From assembly GCF_015665295.1 (NCBI RefSeq), contig NZ_JADFAJ010000027.1:25595-89594 (forward strand): DNA of 64,000 nucleotides, in the 5' to 3' direction. Origin of the DNA: Maricaulis sp. (GTDB taxonomy: Bacteria > Pseudomonadota > Alphaproteobacteria > Caulobacterales > Maricaulaceae). Below the pieces are notes generated by a model that saw nothing but the letters and a program-made list of their open reading frames with translations, was not told the DNA's origin and did no database searches. The first letter of the stretch is position 1. Each line of letters starts with the position of its first letter. Shown one piece after another: positions 1-7,280 of this stretch. Position numbers and translations under genes: made by a program.

Positions 1-1477
1 CCGCCGCCTCGAAATGGCCGAGGCGATAATGCGCCCAGCCTAGACTGTCGATGACATTGCCGTTTTCCGGATCAAGTTCGGCCGCCAGCAGGATCATCTC
101 GAAAGCCTCATCCAGGCGCTCGCCGCGATCAATCCAGAAATAACCGAGATCGTTGAGCAGTGTGCTCTCGCGCGGCGCAATGTCGAGCGCTGACAGATAG
201 TGCGCCTCCGCCGCCGGCCAGTTGTCGGCGTCATACTGACAGGCCGCAGCGAAATAGTGATAGCGCCAGTCGCCCGGCTCGCCGGCCTCCTCAAGCGCGT
301 CGATCACCTGCTCGTAAAGGCCGACCGCGTCGGGGCAACGGCTCTGCACGCGGTAGAGATTGGCCAGCAGGACGCGGGCCTCGCGGGCATTGGTCTGCGC
401 CACCAGGCTCTCGGCCAGACGCGTTGCCTGTTCGGTCCGGCCGGTCTGCACGAGCAGCCAGCTCAGCTCAATGTCGGCTGCGAACCGGTAGGGACCGTCA
501 GCGACGGCTGCATATTCGGCGAGCGCGGCCTCCGGCAGGCTGATGCGTTGCAGCGTCGCGGCGAGGCTCATTCGCGTCGGCGCGTAATCAGTGTCGAGCC
601 GCTGGACCATGCGCAGATAGATCACCGAAAGATCCATGTCGGCCTGTTCGGCGAGGTCGAAAGCGGGGCCGAACAGGGCCCGCGAAGTCATTTGCGGAAC
701 AGACGGCCGGCGCGCCGGACGATCGCCGGCGTCGAGCCGGCGCAAGGCCTCGCGCAGGAAGGGATCGGTCGGATTTGAGTCCAGGCTGGTCTGATACAGG
801 GCGCGGGCGTCCTCGAAACGCCCCTCACGTTCCAGGAACCCCCCATACATTTCGGTGGCAAGTCGAGGAAATACGGCCGAGTAGAGCGCTGTGCGGTAGG
901 CATCATCCGCAGCCGCAGCCTCACCCGCAACATCCGCCAGCATCGCCTTGTGAAGCCAAAGGTGTGAGGACAGGAAGCCCGGAGAACGCGTGGCATTGGC
1001 CGCATCCATCGCGGCCACGGCCTGACCGTCGCCCATCAGGGCCCATTGCAGCAGGAGATCGCGCATCAGCGCGTTGAAGGGACCATAGTCCGGCGCTTCT
1101 TCGAGACTGGTGATGGCGTCCCGATAGTCGCGCCTGGCGATCTGGTCGGCGGCAACATAGAGCGTTGCGAGCCGGCTCGGATCGCCGGCCTGCATGGTGG
1201 TATGCGCCAGCCCTGCTGCGCTCTGGCTGTCGCCCGCGAGCAGGCTCGTGATGAAGGCCCGGTCCGCCAGGGTTGCATTGCCCGGCGCCTGGTCCAGCGC
1301 TCGTACATAGCTCGCCGCAGCGCCGCCGACATCGCGGTTGACCCCGGCATAGCGGGCCGCGAGGAAGGCGCCATAGACAGACGGACCTTCATCGACCGGG
1401 CCGGAGGCCGTTCCGGCACAGGATGTGAGCGCCGTGGCGGCGAGGACAAGCGGGAGGATGCGGACAGGAAAACTCAT
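1..1477 (-). CDS. TPR-repeat lipoprotein (3' end outside window)
   Basis: Reading leftward from an ATG at 1477, the frame stays open to the window edge (at least 492 codons), so the C-terminus is missing. The N-terminus is a lipoprotein signal: a short basic start, a hydrophobic run and the lipobox LTSC, placing the mature Cys near residue 20. The rest is alanine-rich helical sequence with repeats typical of tetratricopeptides, for example a late repeat around YRLGHFEAA at the window edge. TPR lipoproteins usually act as scaffolds at the membrane in envelope assembly or secretion; no specific partner can be named. It lies 54 nt downstream of the ETF-QO gene on the same strand, so it may be cotranscribed. 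Family assignment is good; function is unknown. Confidence 0.8.
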   Translation of the reverse strand, partial: MSFPVRILPLVLAATALTSCAGTASGPVDEGPSVYGAFLAARYAGVNRDVGGAAASYVRALDQAPGNATLADRAFITSLLAGDSQSAAGLAHTTMQAGDPSRLATLYVAADQIARRDYRDAITSLEEAPDYGPFNALMRDLLLQWALMGDGQAVAAMDAANATRSPGFLSSHLWLHKAMLADVAGEAAAADDAYRTALYSAVFPRLATEMYGGFLEREGRFEDARALYQTSLDSNPTDPFLREALRRLDAGDRPARRPSVPQMTSRALFGPAFDLAEQADMDLSVIYLRMVQRLDTDYAPTRMSLAATLQRISLPEAALAEYAAVADGPYRFAADIELSWLLVQTGRTEQATRLAESLVAQTNAREARVLLANLYRVQSRCPDAVGLYEQVIDALEEAGEPGDWRYHYFAAACQYDADNWPAAEAHYLSALDIAPRESTLLNDLGYFWIDRGERLDEAFEMILLAAELDPENGNVIDSLGWAHYRLGHFEAA

Positions 1478-1531
1478 GCCTGCATGCTCGCCCTGCAAGA
1501 CCTTCGGCGCAAGGGCCGGAGGCGGTTGATG

Positions 1532-3205
1532 CTACATATTGGCGTACATCGGGCCGCCACCACCCTCGGGCGTCGTCCAGTTGATGTTCTGGTTCGGATC
1601 CTTGATATCGCACGTCTTGCAGTGGACGCAGTTCTGCGCATTGATCTGAAAACGCTTTTCGCCGCTCGTCTCGTCGTCGACCCACTCATAGACACCGGCC
1701 GGGCAATAGCGTGTCGACGGGCCGGCAAACTCGCCCAGCTCCGAGATTTTCTGCAGCGCGTCATCCGAAAGTTTGAGGTGGACCGGCTGATCCTCCTCAT
1801 GATTGGTGTTCGAGATGAAGACCGAGGACAGGCGATCAAAGGTCAGGACACCGTCAGGCTTGGGATAATCGATCGGCTTGTGCTTCGCGGCCGGCTCGAG
1901 GCTTTCCGCATCACTCTTTCCATGGCCCATCGTGCCAAACGGCGACCAGCCGCCCAGGATCGTGGTGCACCACATGTCGATGCCGCCCAAGGCAACGCCC
2001 CAGAACGTACCGAGCCTGGTCCAGAGCGGCTTGGCGTTGCGGACCTTCTTGAGATCCTTGGCCACCCATGAGCTGTCATAGGCGAGCTGGTATTCGGCCA
2101 GCTCGTCATGCTGACGCCCGTCGGCAATCGCGGCGAACACGCTCTCGGCGGCGAGCATGCCGGTCTTCATGGCGTTATGGCTGCCCTTGATGCGCGGCAC
2201 ATTCACGAAGCCGGCCGAACACCCGATCAGGCCACCGCCCGGGAAGGCAAGCTTCGGTACCGACTGATAGCCACCTTCGGTGATGGCGCGGGCGCCGTAG
2301 GAGATGCGCTCGCCACCTTCAAACACCGGCGACAGGGCCGGATGCGTCTTGAGACGCTGGAATTCCTCGAAGGGCGAGAGGTAGGGATTCTTGTAGTTCA
2401 GGTGCACGACATAGCCGACCGAAACCAGGTTCTCGCCAAAATGATACATGAAGGAGCCGCCGCCGGTCTTGCCGTCGAGCGGCCAGCCCATGGTGTGCTT
2501 GACCATGCCCGGCTTGTGATTCTCCGGCTTCACGCGCCAGAGTTCCTTGATACCGATACCGAATTTCTGCGGTTCCTTGCCCTCGGACAGGTTGAAACGG
2601 CTGATCAGCTTCTTGGCCAGCGAACCGCGCGCGCCCTCGCCGATCAGCGTGTACTTGCCGCGCAGCTCCATGCCGGGCTGGTAGCCATCCTTGTGGCCAC
2701 CATCGCGCGCCAGGCCAAAATCACCGGTGATCACGCCCTTGATGGCGCCGTCTTCCTCGATCAGGTCGGCGGCCGGGAATCCGGGATAGATTTCGACGCC
2801 CAGCGCTTCGGCCTGTTCAGCCAGCCAGCGACAGACATTGGCCAGCGAGACGATGTAGCAGCCATGATTGCTCATCAGCGGCGGGAACATCAGCGTCGGC
2901 AGGCAGATCGAACCGGCTTCGCCGAGAACTTCGAATATGTCGGTCCTGACCGGATCGGTGAGCGGCGCACCCAGCTCTTTCCAGTCGGGAAAGAGCTCGT
3001 TGAGGGCCTTGGGATCAACCACAGCGCCGGACAGGATGTGGGCGCCGACCTCGGCGCCCTTCTCAAGAAGCGCGATGGAGATCTCGCTGCCGGCCTCGGC
3101 AGCCAGCTGTTTCAGGCGGATGGCCGCGGACAGGCCCGCCGGGCCGCCGCCGACGATGATGACATCGTATTCCATGGATTCGCGTTCGATTGCGGCGTCG
3201 GTCAT
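1532..3205 (-). CDS. Electron transfer flavoprotein-ubiquinone oxidoreductase
   Basis: A 557-residue protein of the usual bacterial ETF-QO length. It passes electrons from reduced ETF (fed by acyl-CoA and other flavin dehydrogenases) to ubiquinone at the inner membrane. The N-terminus has the FAD dinucleotide-binding motif DVIIVGGGPAGLSAAIRL (about residues 14-31). The C-terminus carries the ferredoxin-like 4Fe-4S motif NCVHCKTCDIKDP. The ATG at 3205 follows a purine-rich GGAAGGGG stretch. The gene is divergent from the UDG gene, and the 149-bp gap holds a palindrome and a matching half-site that may control it. The TPR lipoprotein gene follows 54 nt downstream. Identification is very secure. 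Confidence 0.96.
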   Translation of the reverse strand: MTDAAIERESMEYDVIIVGGGPAGLSAAIRLKQLAAEAGSEISIALLEKGAEVGAHILSGAVVDPKALNELFPDWKELGAPLTDPVRTDIFEVLGEAGSICLPTLMFPPLMSNHGCYIVSLANVCRWLAEQAEALGVEIYPGFPAADLIEEDGAIKGVITGDFGLARDGGHKDGYQPGMELRGKYTLIGEGARGSLAKKLISRFNLSEGKEPQKFGIGIKELWRVKPENHKPGMVKHTMGWPLDGKTGGGSFMYHFGENLVSVGYVVHLNYKNPYLSPFEEFQRLKTHPALSPVFEGGERISYGARAITEGGYQSVPKLAFPGGGLIGCSAGFVNVPRIKGSHNAMKTGMLAAESVFAAIADGRQHDELAEYQLAYDSSWVAKDLKKVRNAKPLWTRLGTFWGVALGGIDMWCTTILGGWSPFGTMGHGKSDAESLEPAAKHKPIDYPKPDGVLTFDRLSSVFISNTNHEEDQPVHLKLSDDALQKISELGEFAGPSTRYCPAGVYEWVDDETSGEKRFQINAQNCVHCKTCDIKDPNQNINWTTPEGGGGPMYANM

Positions 3206-3222
3206 CAGGCTCGCACCCCTTC

Positions 3223-3232
3223 CGTTAACGTG
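3223..3232. promoter_or_regulatory. CGTTAACGTG half-site in the ETF-QO leader
   Basis: The ten bases CGTTAACGTG here recur exactly at 3335-3344, where they are part of a longer palindrome. This copy lies about 20 bp upstream of the ETF-QO start codon and lacks a good second half. It may be a weaker second operator for the same regulator. The repeat is seen in the sequence; its function is inferred. Confidence 0.35.
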
Positions 3233-3336
3233 TTCAGCGTCTGTTCAATTCGGTGTTCGGCTTGCAGGTCTTCGGTCATACCCTAGGATCGAATACCCAT
3301 CTAGCGCGTCCCGCCGTCGGGATCAAAGCTATTACG

Positions 3337-3352
3337 TTAACGTGCACGTCAA
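3337..3352. promoter_or_regulatory. 16-bp palindrome, LiuR/MerR-type operator candidate
   Basis: TTAACGTGCACGTCAA is an inverted repeat with one mismatched pair. It sits in the divergent ETF-QO/UDG intergenic region and ends two bases before the UDG ATG. From memory it resembles the TTGACGTnnACGTCAA-like sites described for LiuR-type MerR regulators of branched-chain amino acid and fatty acid catabolism, whose regulons often include ETF-QO. No regulator gene is adjacent, so the assignment is an inference. Confidence 0.4.
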
Positions 3353-3354
3353 CC

Positions 3355-4224
3355 ATGACCGAAACCGGCCCCACATTGACCAGCCATGACGAGAAGGCGC
3401 TGAAGGCTCTCATCGCCTGGTGGGAGGATGCCGGCATCGAGATGGACGAGCCTGTCATCACGGCTCGGCCGAGCGCTGCTGCCGGCACGCCATCGTCCAG
3501 CGCCGAGCCGCGACGCGAAGCGCGCCGGGTTCCGCCAGCCGAACCGGTCCGGGCGGCCACCCCTGAGGCAGCCCGCGCGGCGGGCTTCGGCGATGCGGTG
3601 GCGACCGGTCCGGATGCGCAGGCCCTGGCCGGTGGTGCAGACACGCTGGATGCGCTGCGAACGGCGATCGACGCCTACGAGGGCTGCGCCCTCAAGCGCA
3701 CGGCCCGCAATACCGTCTTTGCCCGTGGCGACCGAGCCGCGCGGCTGATGGTCATTGGCGAGGCCCCGGGTCGCGAGGAAGATGATCGCGGCGAGCCCTT
3801 CCTCGGGCCGACCGGCAAGCTGCTCGACCGCATGCTGGCGGCAATCGGGATCGAGCGCGAGCAAGCCTATCTCACCCATATCCTCAACTGGCGCCCGCCC
3901 GGAAACCGGGCCCTGACACAAGAGGAAATCACTCTCTGCCTGCCCTTCATCGAGCGTCATATCGCGTTGAAAAAGCCGGACATGCTCCTGCTGGCAGGCG
4001 GACTGAGCGCGCAGGCCCTGTTGCGCACCAACACGCCGATCACCCGATTGCGTGGACGCTGGACCGACTACACGGTACGCGACGCCAAGGGTGAAGCGAC
4101 CGACACGACGATACCCGCCCTGGCCATTTTTCCGCCGAGCTATCTGATTGCCCGACCGGGCGAAAAGCGCCTGGCCTGGCAAGATCTCCAGCTTGTTTCC
4201 GAACGCCTCGCGCCCACAAGCTGA
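3355..4224 (+). CDS. Uracil-DNA glycosylase superfamily protein (family 4-like, atypical)
   Basis: 289 residues from the ATG at 3355; an upstream GTG at 3253 is in frame but would run through the intergenic operator region. Residues 1-100 form a low-complexity Ala/Pro/Arg extension. The glycosylase core follows, with motif A GEAPGREED (about 135-143) and the family-4 stretch NWRPPGNR (about 178-185). Family-4 enzymes remove uracil from DNA and hold a 4Fe-4S cluster on four cysteines. Only two of those positions are Cys here (C111, C195); one is Trp179 and the first is absent. The conserved HP(A/S)Y of motif B reads FPPSYLI, so the His is Pro260. Related alphaproteobacterial proteins also lack some of these cysteines, as far as I recall, but the His loss is odd. 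Uracil-excising activity should not be assumed. Confidence 0.8.
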   Translation: MTETGPTLTSHDEKALKALIAWWEDAGIEMDEPVITARPSAAAGTPSSSAEPRREARRVPPAEPVRAATPEAARAAGFGDAVATGPDAQALAGGADTLDALRTAIDAYEGCALKRTARNTVFARGDRAARLMVIGEAPGREEDDRGEPFLGPTGKLLDRMLAAIGIEREQAYLTHILNWRPPGNRALTQEEITLCLPFIERHIALKKPDMLLLAGGLSAQALLRTNTPITRLRGRWTDYTVRDAKGEATDTTIPALAIFPPSYLIARPGEKRLAWQDLQLVSERLAPTS

Positions 4225-4347
4225 ATGGCGGGAATCATAGATTATGAGCAACTGGCGATTGCAGGATCGCGTTAACCTCAACCTCCATATGACTACTGGT
4301 GCCGTAACGCCAATCTAGGCGCTGCCGAAGCCCCAGGAGCCTTCAGA

Positions 4348-4899
4348 ATGTCGCGATCGAATTTTCTGACAGGTGTCGAGCGAACCTTCAATGAAGGCGA
4401 AGTCATCGTCACCAAGACTGACCTCAAAGGCCACATCACCTACGCCAATGTCGTTTTCCAGCGCGCTTCGGCGGTGACCGAGAAGGAGGCCCTGGGCCAG
4501 TCGCACAACTTCATCCGGCATCCCGACATGCCGCGCTCTGTCTTCAAGCTGATGTGGGATACAATCAGTTCCGGACAGGAATTGTTCGCCTATGTCGTGA
4601 ACCGCGCCATGAACGGCGATCATTACTGGGTCTATGCCCATGTCACGCCCAGCTTCAATGACGCGGGCAAGATAATCGGCTACCACTCCAATCGTCGCGA
4701 GCCGGACAAAAACATCGTCGAGAAGGATGTGAAACCCCTCTACGCCAAGCTGCGTGAGGTTGAATCCGCCGCCGGCAGCCCGAAACAGGCCCTCGCCGCC
4801 GGCCACGACCAGCTTACCAGCTTCCTGGCCGACCAAGGTGTCGCCTACGACGAATTCATCTGCACGCTTGGCCAGGGCCAGCGTCGCGGCTATCGCTGA
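4348..4899 (+). CDS. Stand-alone Aer-type PAS sensor protein
   Basis: A 183-residue soluble protein. Residues about 15-120 are a PAS domain of the Aer type, with the family hallmarks [23 protein letters not shown] and [13 protein letters not shown]. In Aer this domain binds FAD and reads redox or oxygen state; flavin binding here is inferred from similarity. There is no transmembrane segment and no signalling domain. The stop codon lies only 11 nt before the start of a soluble chemotaxis receptor, so the two genes look like an operon in which sensor and signalling parts are separate proteins. The C-terminal 60 residues are helical and charged, and may contact the partner. Confidence 0.85.
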   Translation: MSRSNFLTGVERTFNEGEVIVTKTDLKGHITYANVVFQRASAVTEKEALGQSHNFIRHPDMPRSVFKLMWDTISSGQELFAYVVNRAMNGDHYWVYAHVTPSFNDAGKIIGYHSNRREPDKNIVEKDVKPLYAKLREVESAAGSPKQALAAGHDQLTSFLADQGVAYDEFICTLGQGQRRGYR

Positions 4900-4910
4900 G
4901 GAGGGCGACC

Positions 4911-6074
4911 ATGTTTTCCAGATCCAATGACCGCGATGCCATTCGCCGCGCCGCCCGCATCGTCAGGGCAGTCGCCGAGGGTGATTTCGAACAACGCATC
5001 GTCGGCGTCTCATCCGACCAGGAAGTCGCCGAGATGGAGATTGCCATCAATCTCCTGATCGATCGCACCGATTCCTATCTGCGCGAAAGCCAGACCTGTG
5101 TCGAATATGTTCGCAAGAACAAACATTTCCGCCTCATTCCAGAGACCGGAATGGTCGGCAGCTATCGGTCTGCTGCCCGGGCCGTGAATAACACACTCCA
5201 TGCGATCAAGGCGCGCCATGATGGCTTCCTTTCCCTGGGCAGCCAGCTGGAAACCCAGTTGTCGGAAGTGATGGGCAAGGTCTCCGAGACGATCTCGACC
5301 CTGCGTAGCAATGCCGACACTCTCGATGCCACATCCGGCAAGGCGTCCGAGCAATGCACCACGGTCGCCGCCGGCGCCGAAGAAGCCTCGGCGAACATGC
5401 AGAGCGTTGCCGCTTCCGCCGAGGAGCTCACCTCCTCGATCGAGGAGATCAACCGCCAGGTGGTCCAGTCGGCCGGCCTCGCCGACACCGCCGTCGACAA
5501 GTCCCGCGCGATGAGCGAAACGATCAGCGGCCTCAATGGTTCGACCTCGCGCATTGGCGACATCGTCAAGCTGATCCAGGGCATTGCTGACCAGACCAAT
5601 CTCCTCGCGCTCAATGCGACGATCGAGGCAGCGCGGGCCGGCGAAGCCGGGCGCGGCTTTGCCATTGTTGCCCAGGAAGTGAAAACCCTGGCCGGGCAGA
5701 CGGCACAAGCAACCGACCAGATAAGCCACCAGATTTCGGAATTGCAGGGCAGCATGTCCGGCGCCGTCTCGGCCAACACCGATATTTCGGATGCCATCGA
5801 GCAGATCAACGCCTCGTGCAATGCCATCGCCACCGCCGTGACCGAGCAGAGCGCCGCAACCGCCGAGATCGCGCGCAATGTCACAGAAGCCGCTGTGGGC
5901 ACAGGCGATGTGTCGAGCGGGATCGGTGTCGTCCAGAGCGCGACCCAAGGCACGCGCGACATGGCGGAAAGCGTGGTCAACTCGACCGAAACCCTGTCGC
6001 AGCAGGAAGCCAATCTGACACAATTGCGCGAAAGCATCGTCGGCTTTCTGGAAGATGTCCGCCGCGTTGGTTGA
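4911..6074 (+). CDS. Cytoplasmic methyl-accepting chemotaxis protein
   Basis: 387 residues with no hydrophobic membrane segment. Residues 1-110 look like a short HAMP-like helical region. Residues about 120-380 are a methyl-accepting signalling domain with the highly conserved hairpin tip [19 protein letters not shown], which binds CheA/CheW. No sensor domain is present. The start ATG follows GAGGAGGGCGACC and lies 11 nt after the PAS gene, which suggests the PAS protein supplies the input. There is no C-terminal pentapeptide for CheR docking. The combination recalls the two-protein CetA/CetB receptor of Campylobacter, although CetA is membrane-bound and this protein is not. Confidence 0.9.
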   Translation: MFSRSNDRDAIRRAARIVRAVAEGDFEQRIVGVSSDQEVAEMEIAINLLIDRTDSYLRESQTCVEYVRKNKHFRLIPETGMVGSYRSAARAVNNTLHAIKARHDGFLSLGSQLETQLSEVMGKVSETISTLRSNADTLDATSGKASEQCTTVAAGAEEASANMQSVAASAEELTSSIEEINRQVVQSAGLADTAVDKSRAMSETISGLNGSTSRIGDIVKLIQGIADQTNLLALNATIEAARAGEAGRGFAIVAQEVKTLAGQTAQATDQISHQISELQGSMSGAVSANTDISDAIEQINASCNAIATAVTEQSAATAEIARNVTEAAVGTGDVSSGIGVVQSATQGTRDMAESVVNSTETLSQQEANLTQLRESIVGFLEDVRRVG

Positions 6075-6102
6075 CGATTTTCATCGCGACAAGGTGAATT
6101 TT

Positions 6103-6117
6103 GTTCTTGATTTGTTC
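6103..6117. promoter_or_regulatory. LexA-type SOS box GTTC-N7-GTTC
   Basis: GTTCTTGATTTGTTC is an exact match to the GTTC-N7-GTTC direct repeat bound by LexA in alphaproteobacteria. It ends 22 bp before the ATG of the SplB-like radical SAM gene, a normal operator position. The motif match is seen; LexA control is inferred. Confidence 0.6.
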
Positions 6118-6139
6118 GCAAGCTGAGTCATCATGAAGC

Positions 6140-7264
6140 ATGACCGAGCGCCCTGGTGGCTACGCCCTTAATGCCCCTCAGGAGGCCTCACCGCTCCACC
6201 GCCCCGGAGCGAGAGGCCGGGGCGCTCGGTCAAACATTTCGGGACGCTTCGAGGCACAGGCCCGTGAAGCCTTCGATGATGGCTGGACCGAGGCGGATGG
6301 CAATCCGCCAAAGCTGGGCATGACGGTCTTGCGGGATGCGTCGAAATCGATCATCTCGACCAATCGCTCGCCGGATATCTCCTTCGACCAGTCGATCAAT
6401 CCCTATCGCGGTTGCGAGCATGGTTGCATCTATTGCTATGCCCGACCCAGCCACGCCTATTGGGGTTATTCACCCGGCCTGGACTTCGAAAGTGTCATTT
6501 TCGCCAAGCCGGACGGGCCGGCGCTGCTGGAAGCGCATTTCAACAAGCCGGGCTACCAACCCAGACCGATCATGATCGGCGCCAACACGGATGCCTGGCA
6601 GCCTCTGGAACGTGAGCGCCAGCACACGCGCGACATCCTGAAAATCTGTGCCCGCTACCGGCATCCGGTCAGTGTCATCACCAAATCGGCCCTGATCCGG
6701 CGGGATATCGACATATTGGGACAAATGGCCGCCGACGGCCTGATGAAGGCGGCGATCTCCATCACCACGCTCGACCGCCGCCTGGCCCGGGACATGGAAC
6801 CGCGCGCCGCGGCACCGCATCGTCGGCTGGAAACCATCACCGCCCTCAAACAGGCCGGAATTCCGGTCACCGTCATGATGGCCCCCATCATTCCTGCCCT
6901 CACCGATCACGAGATCGAGCCCTTGCTGAAGGCGGCGGCGGACGCCGGAGCGGACAATGCGGCCTATGTCCTGCTGCGCCTGCCGCAGGAAATCAGCGCC
7001 CTGTTCCGCGAATGGCTCGCCGACAAGCGACCGGATAGCGCCGGACGGGTCATGTCGCTGATCCGTCAGATGCGGGGCGGCAAGGATTATGACGCGAGCT
7101 GGGCAACCCGCGGCCGCGGCTCCGGCCCGTATGCGAGCCTGATCGCCAGCCGGTTCCGCAATGCGATCAGGCGCTACGGTCTGGATGCACCGCGTCTTGC
7201 CCTGGACATGGCGCAGTTCGAACGACCGCTCGGATCGGCGCTGCAGCGGTCACTCTTCGACTGA
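6140..7264 (+). CDS. PA0069-family (SplB-like) radical SAM protein
   Basis: 374 residues. The radical SAM cluster motif CEHGCIYCYARPSHAYWG (about residues 92-109) supplies the three Cys that bind the 4Fe-4S cluster used to cleave S-adenosylmethionine. The protein has the layout of the PA0069/SplB-like group, which is related to spore photoproduct lyase and found in many non-sporulating bacteria. A DNA repair role is plausible because a LexA-type box lies directly upstream, but the substrate is not shown by sequence. The first 35 residues are variable and Arg/Gly-rich. A Shine-Dalgarno sequence before 6140 is poor. The family call is secure; function is inferred. Confidence 0.85.
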   Translation: MTERPGGYALNAPQEASPLHRPGARGRGARSNISGRFEAQAREAFDDGWTEADGNPPKLGMTVLRDASKSIISTNRSPDISFDQSINPYRGCEHGCIYCYARPSHAYWGYSPGLDFESVIFAKPDGPALLEAHFNKPGYQPRPIMIGANTDAWQPLERERQHTRDILKICARYRHPVSVITKSALIRRDIDILGQMAADGLMKAAISITTLDRRLARDMEPRAAAPHRRLETITALKQAGIPVTVMMAPIIPALTDHEIEPLLKAAADAGADNAAYVLLRLPQEISALFREWLADKRPDSAGRVMSLIRQMRGGKDYDASWATRGRGSGPYASLIASRFRNAIRRYGLDAPRLALDMAQFERPLGSALQRSLFD

Positions 7265-7280
7265 TGGCAACCCGACCCAA

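Noticed and set aside
3243..3258. GTTC repeats upstream of the UDG gene, possible LexA box
   Set aside because: The spacing between the GTTC halves is eight bases, not the seven required.
2108..3286. 392-codon plus-strand frame opposite ETF-QO
   Set aside because: It is antisense to a well-conserved protein, has no family features, and GC-rich DNA commonly gives such frames.
4225..4347. TTAACC near 4271 as a CtrA site
   Set aside because: The second half of the TTAA-N7-TTAA pattern is missing.
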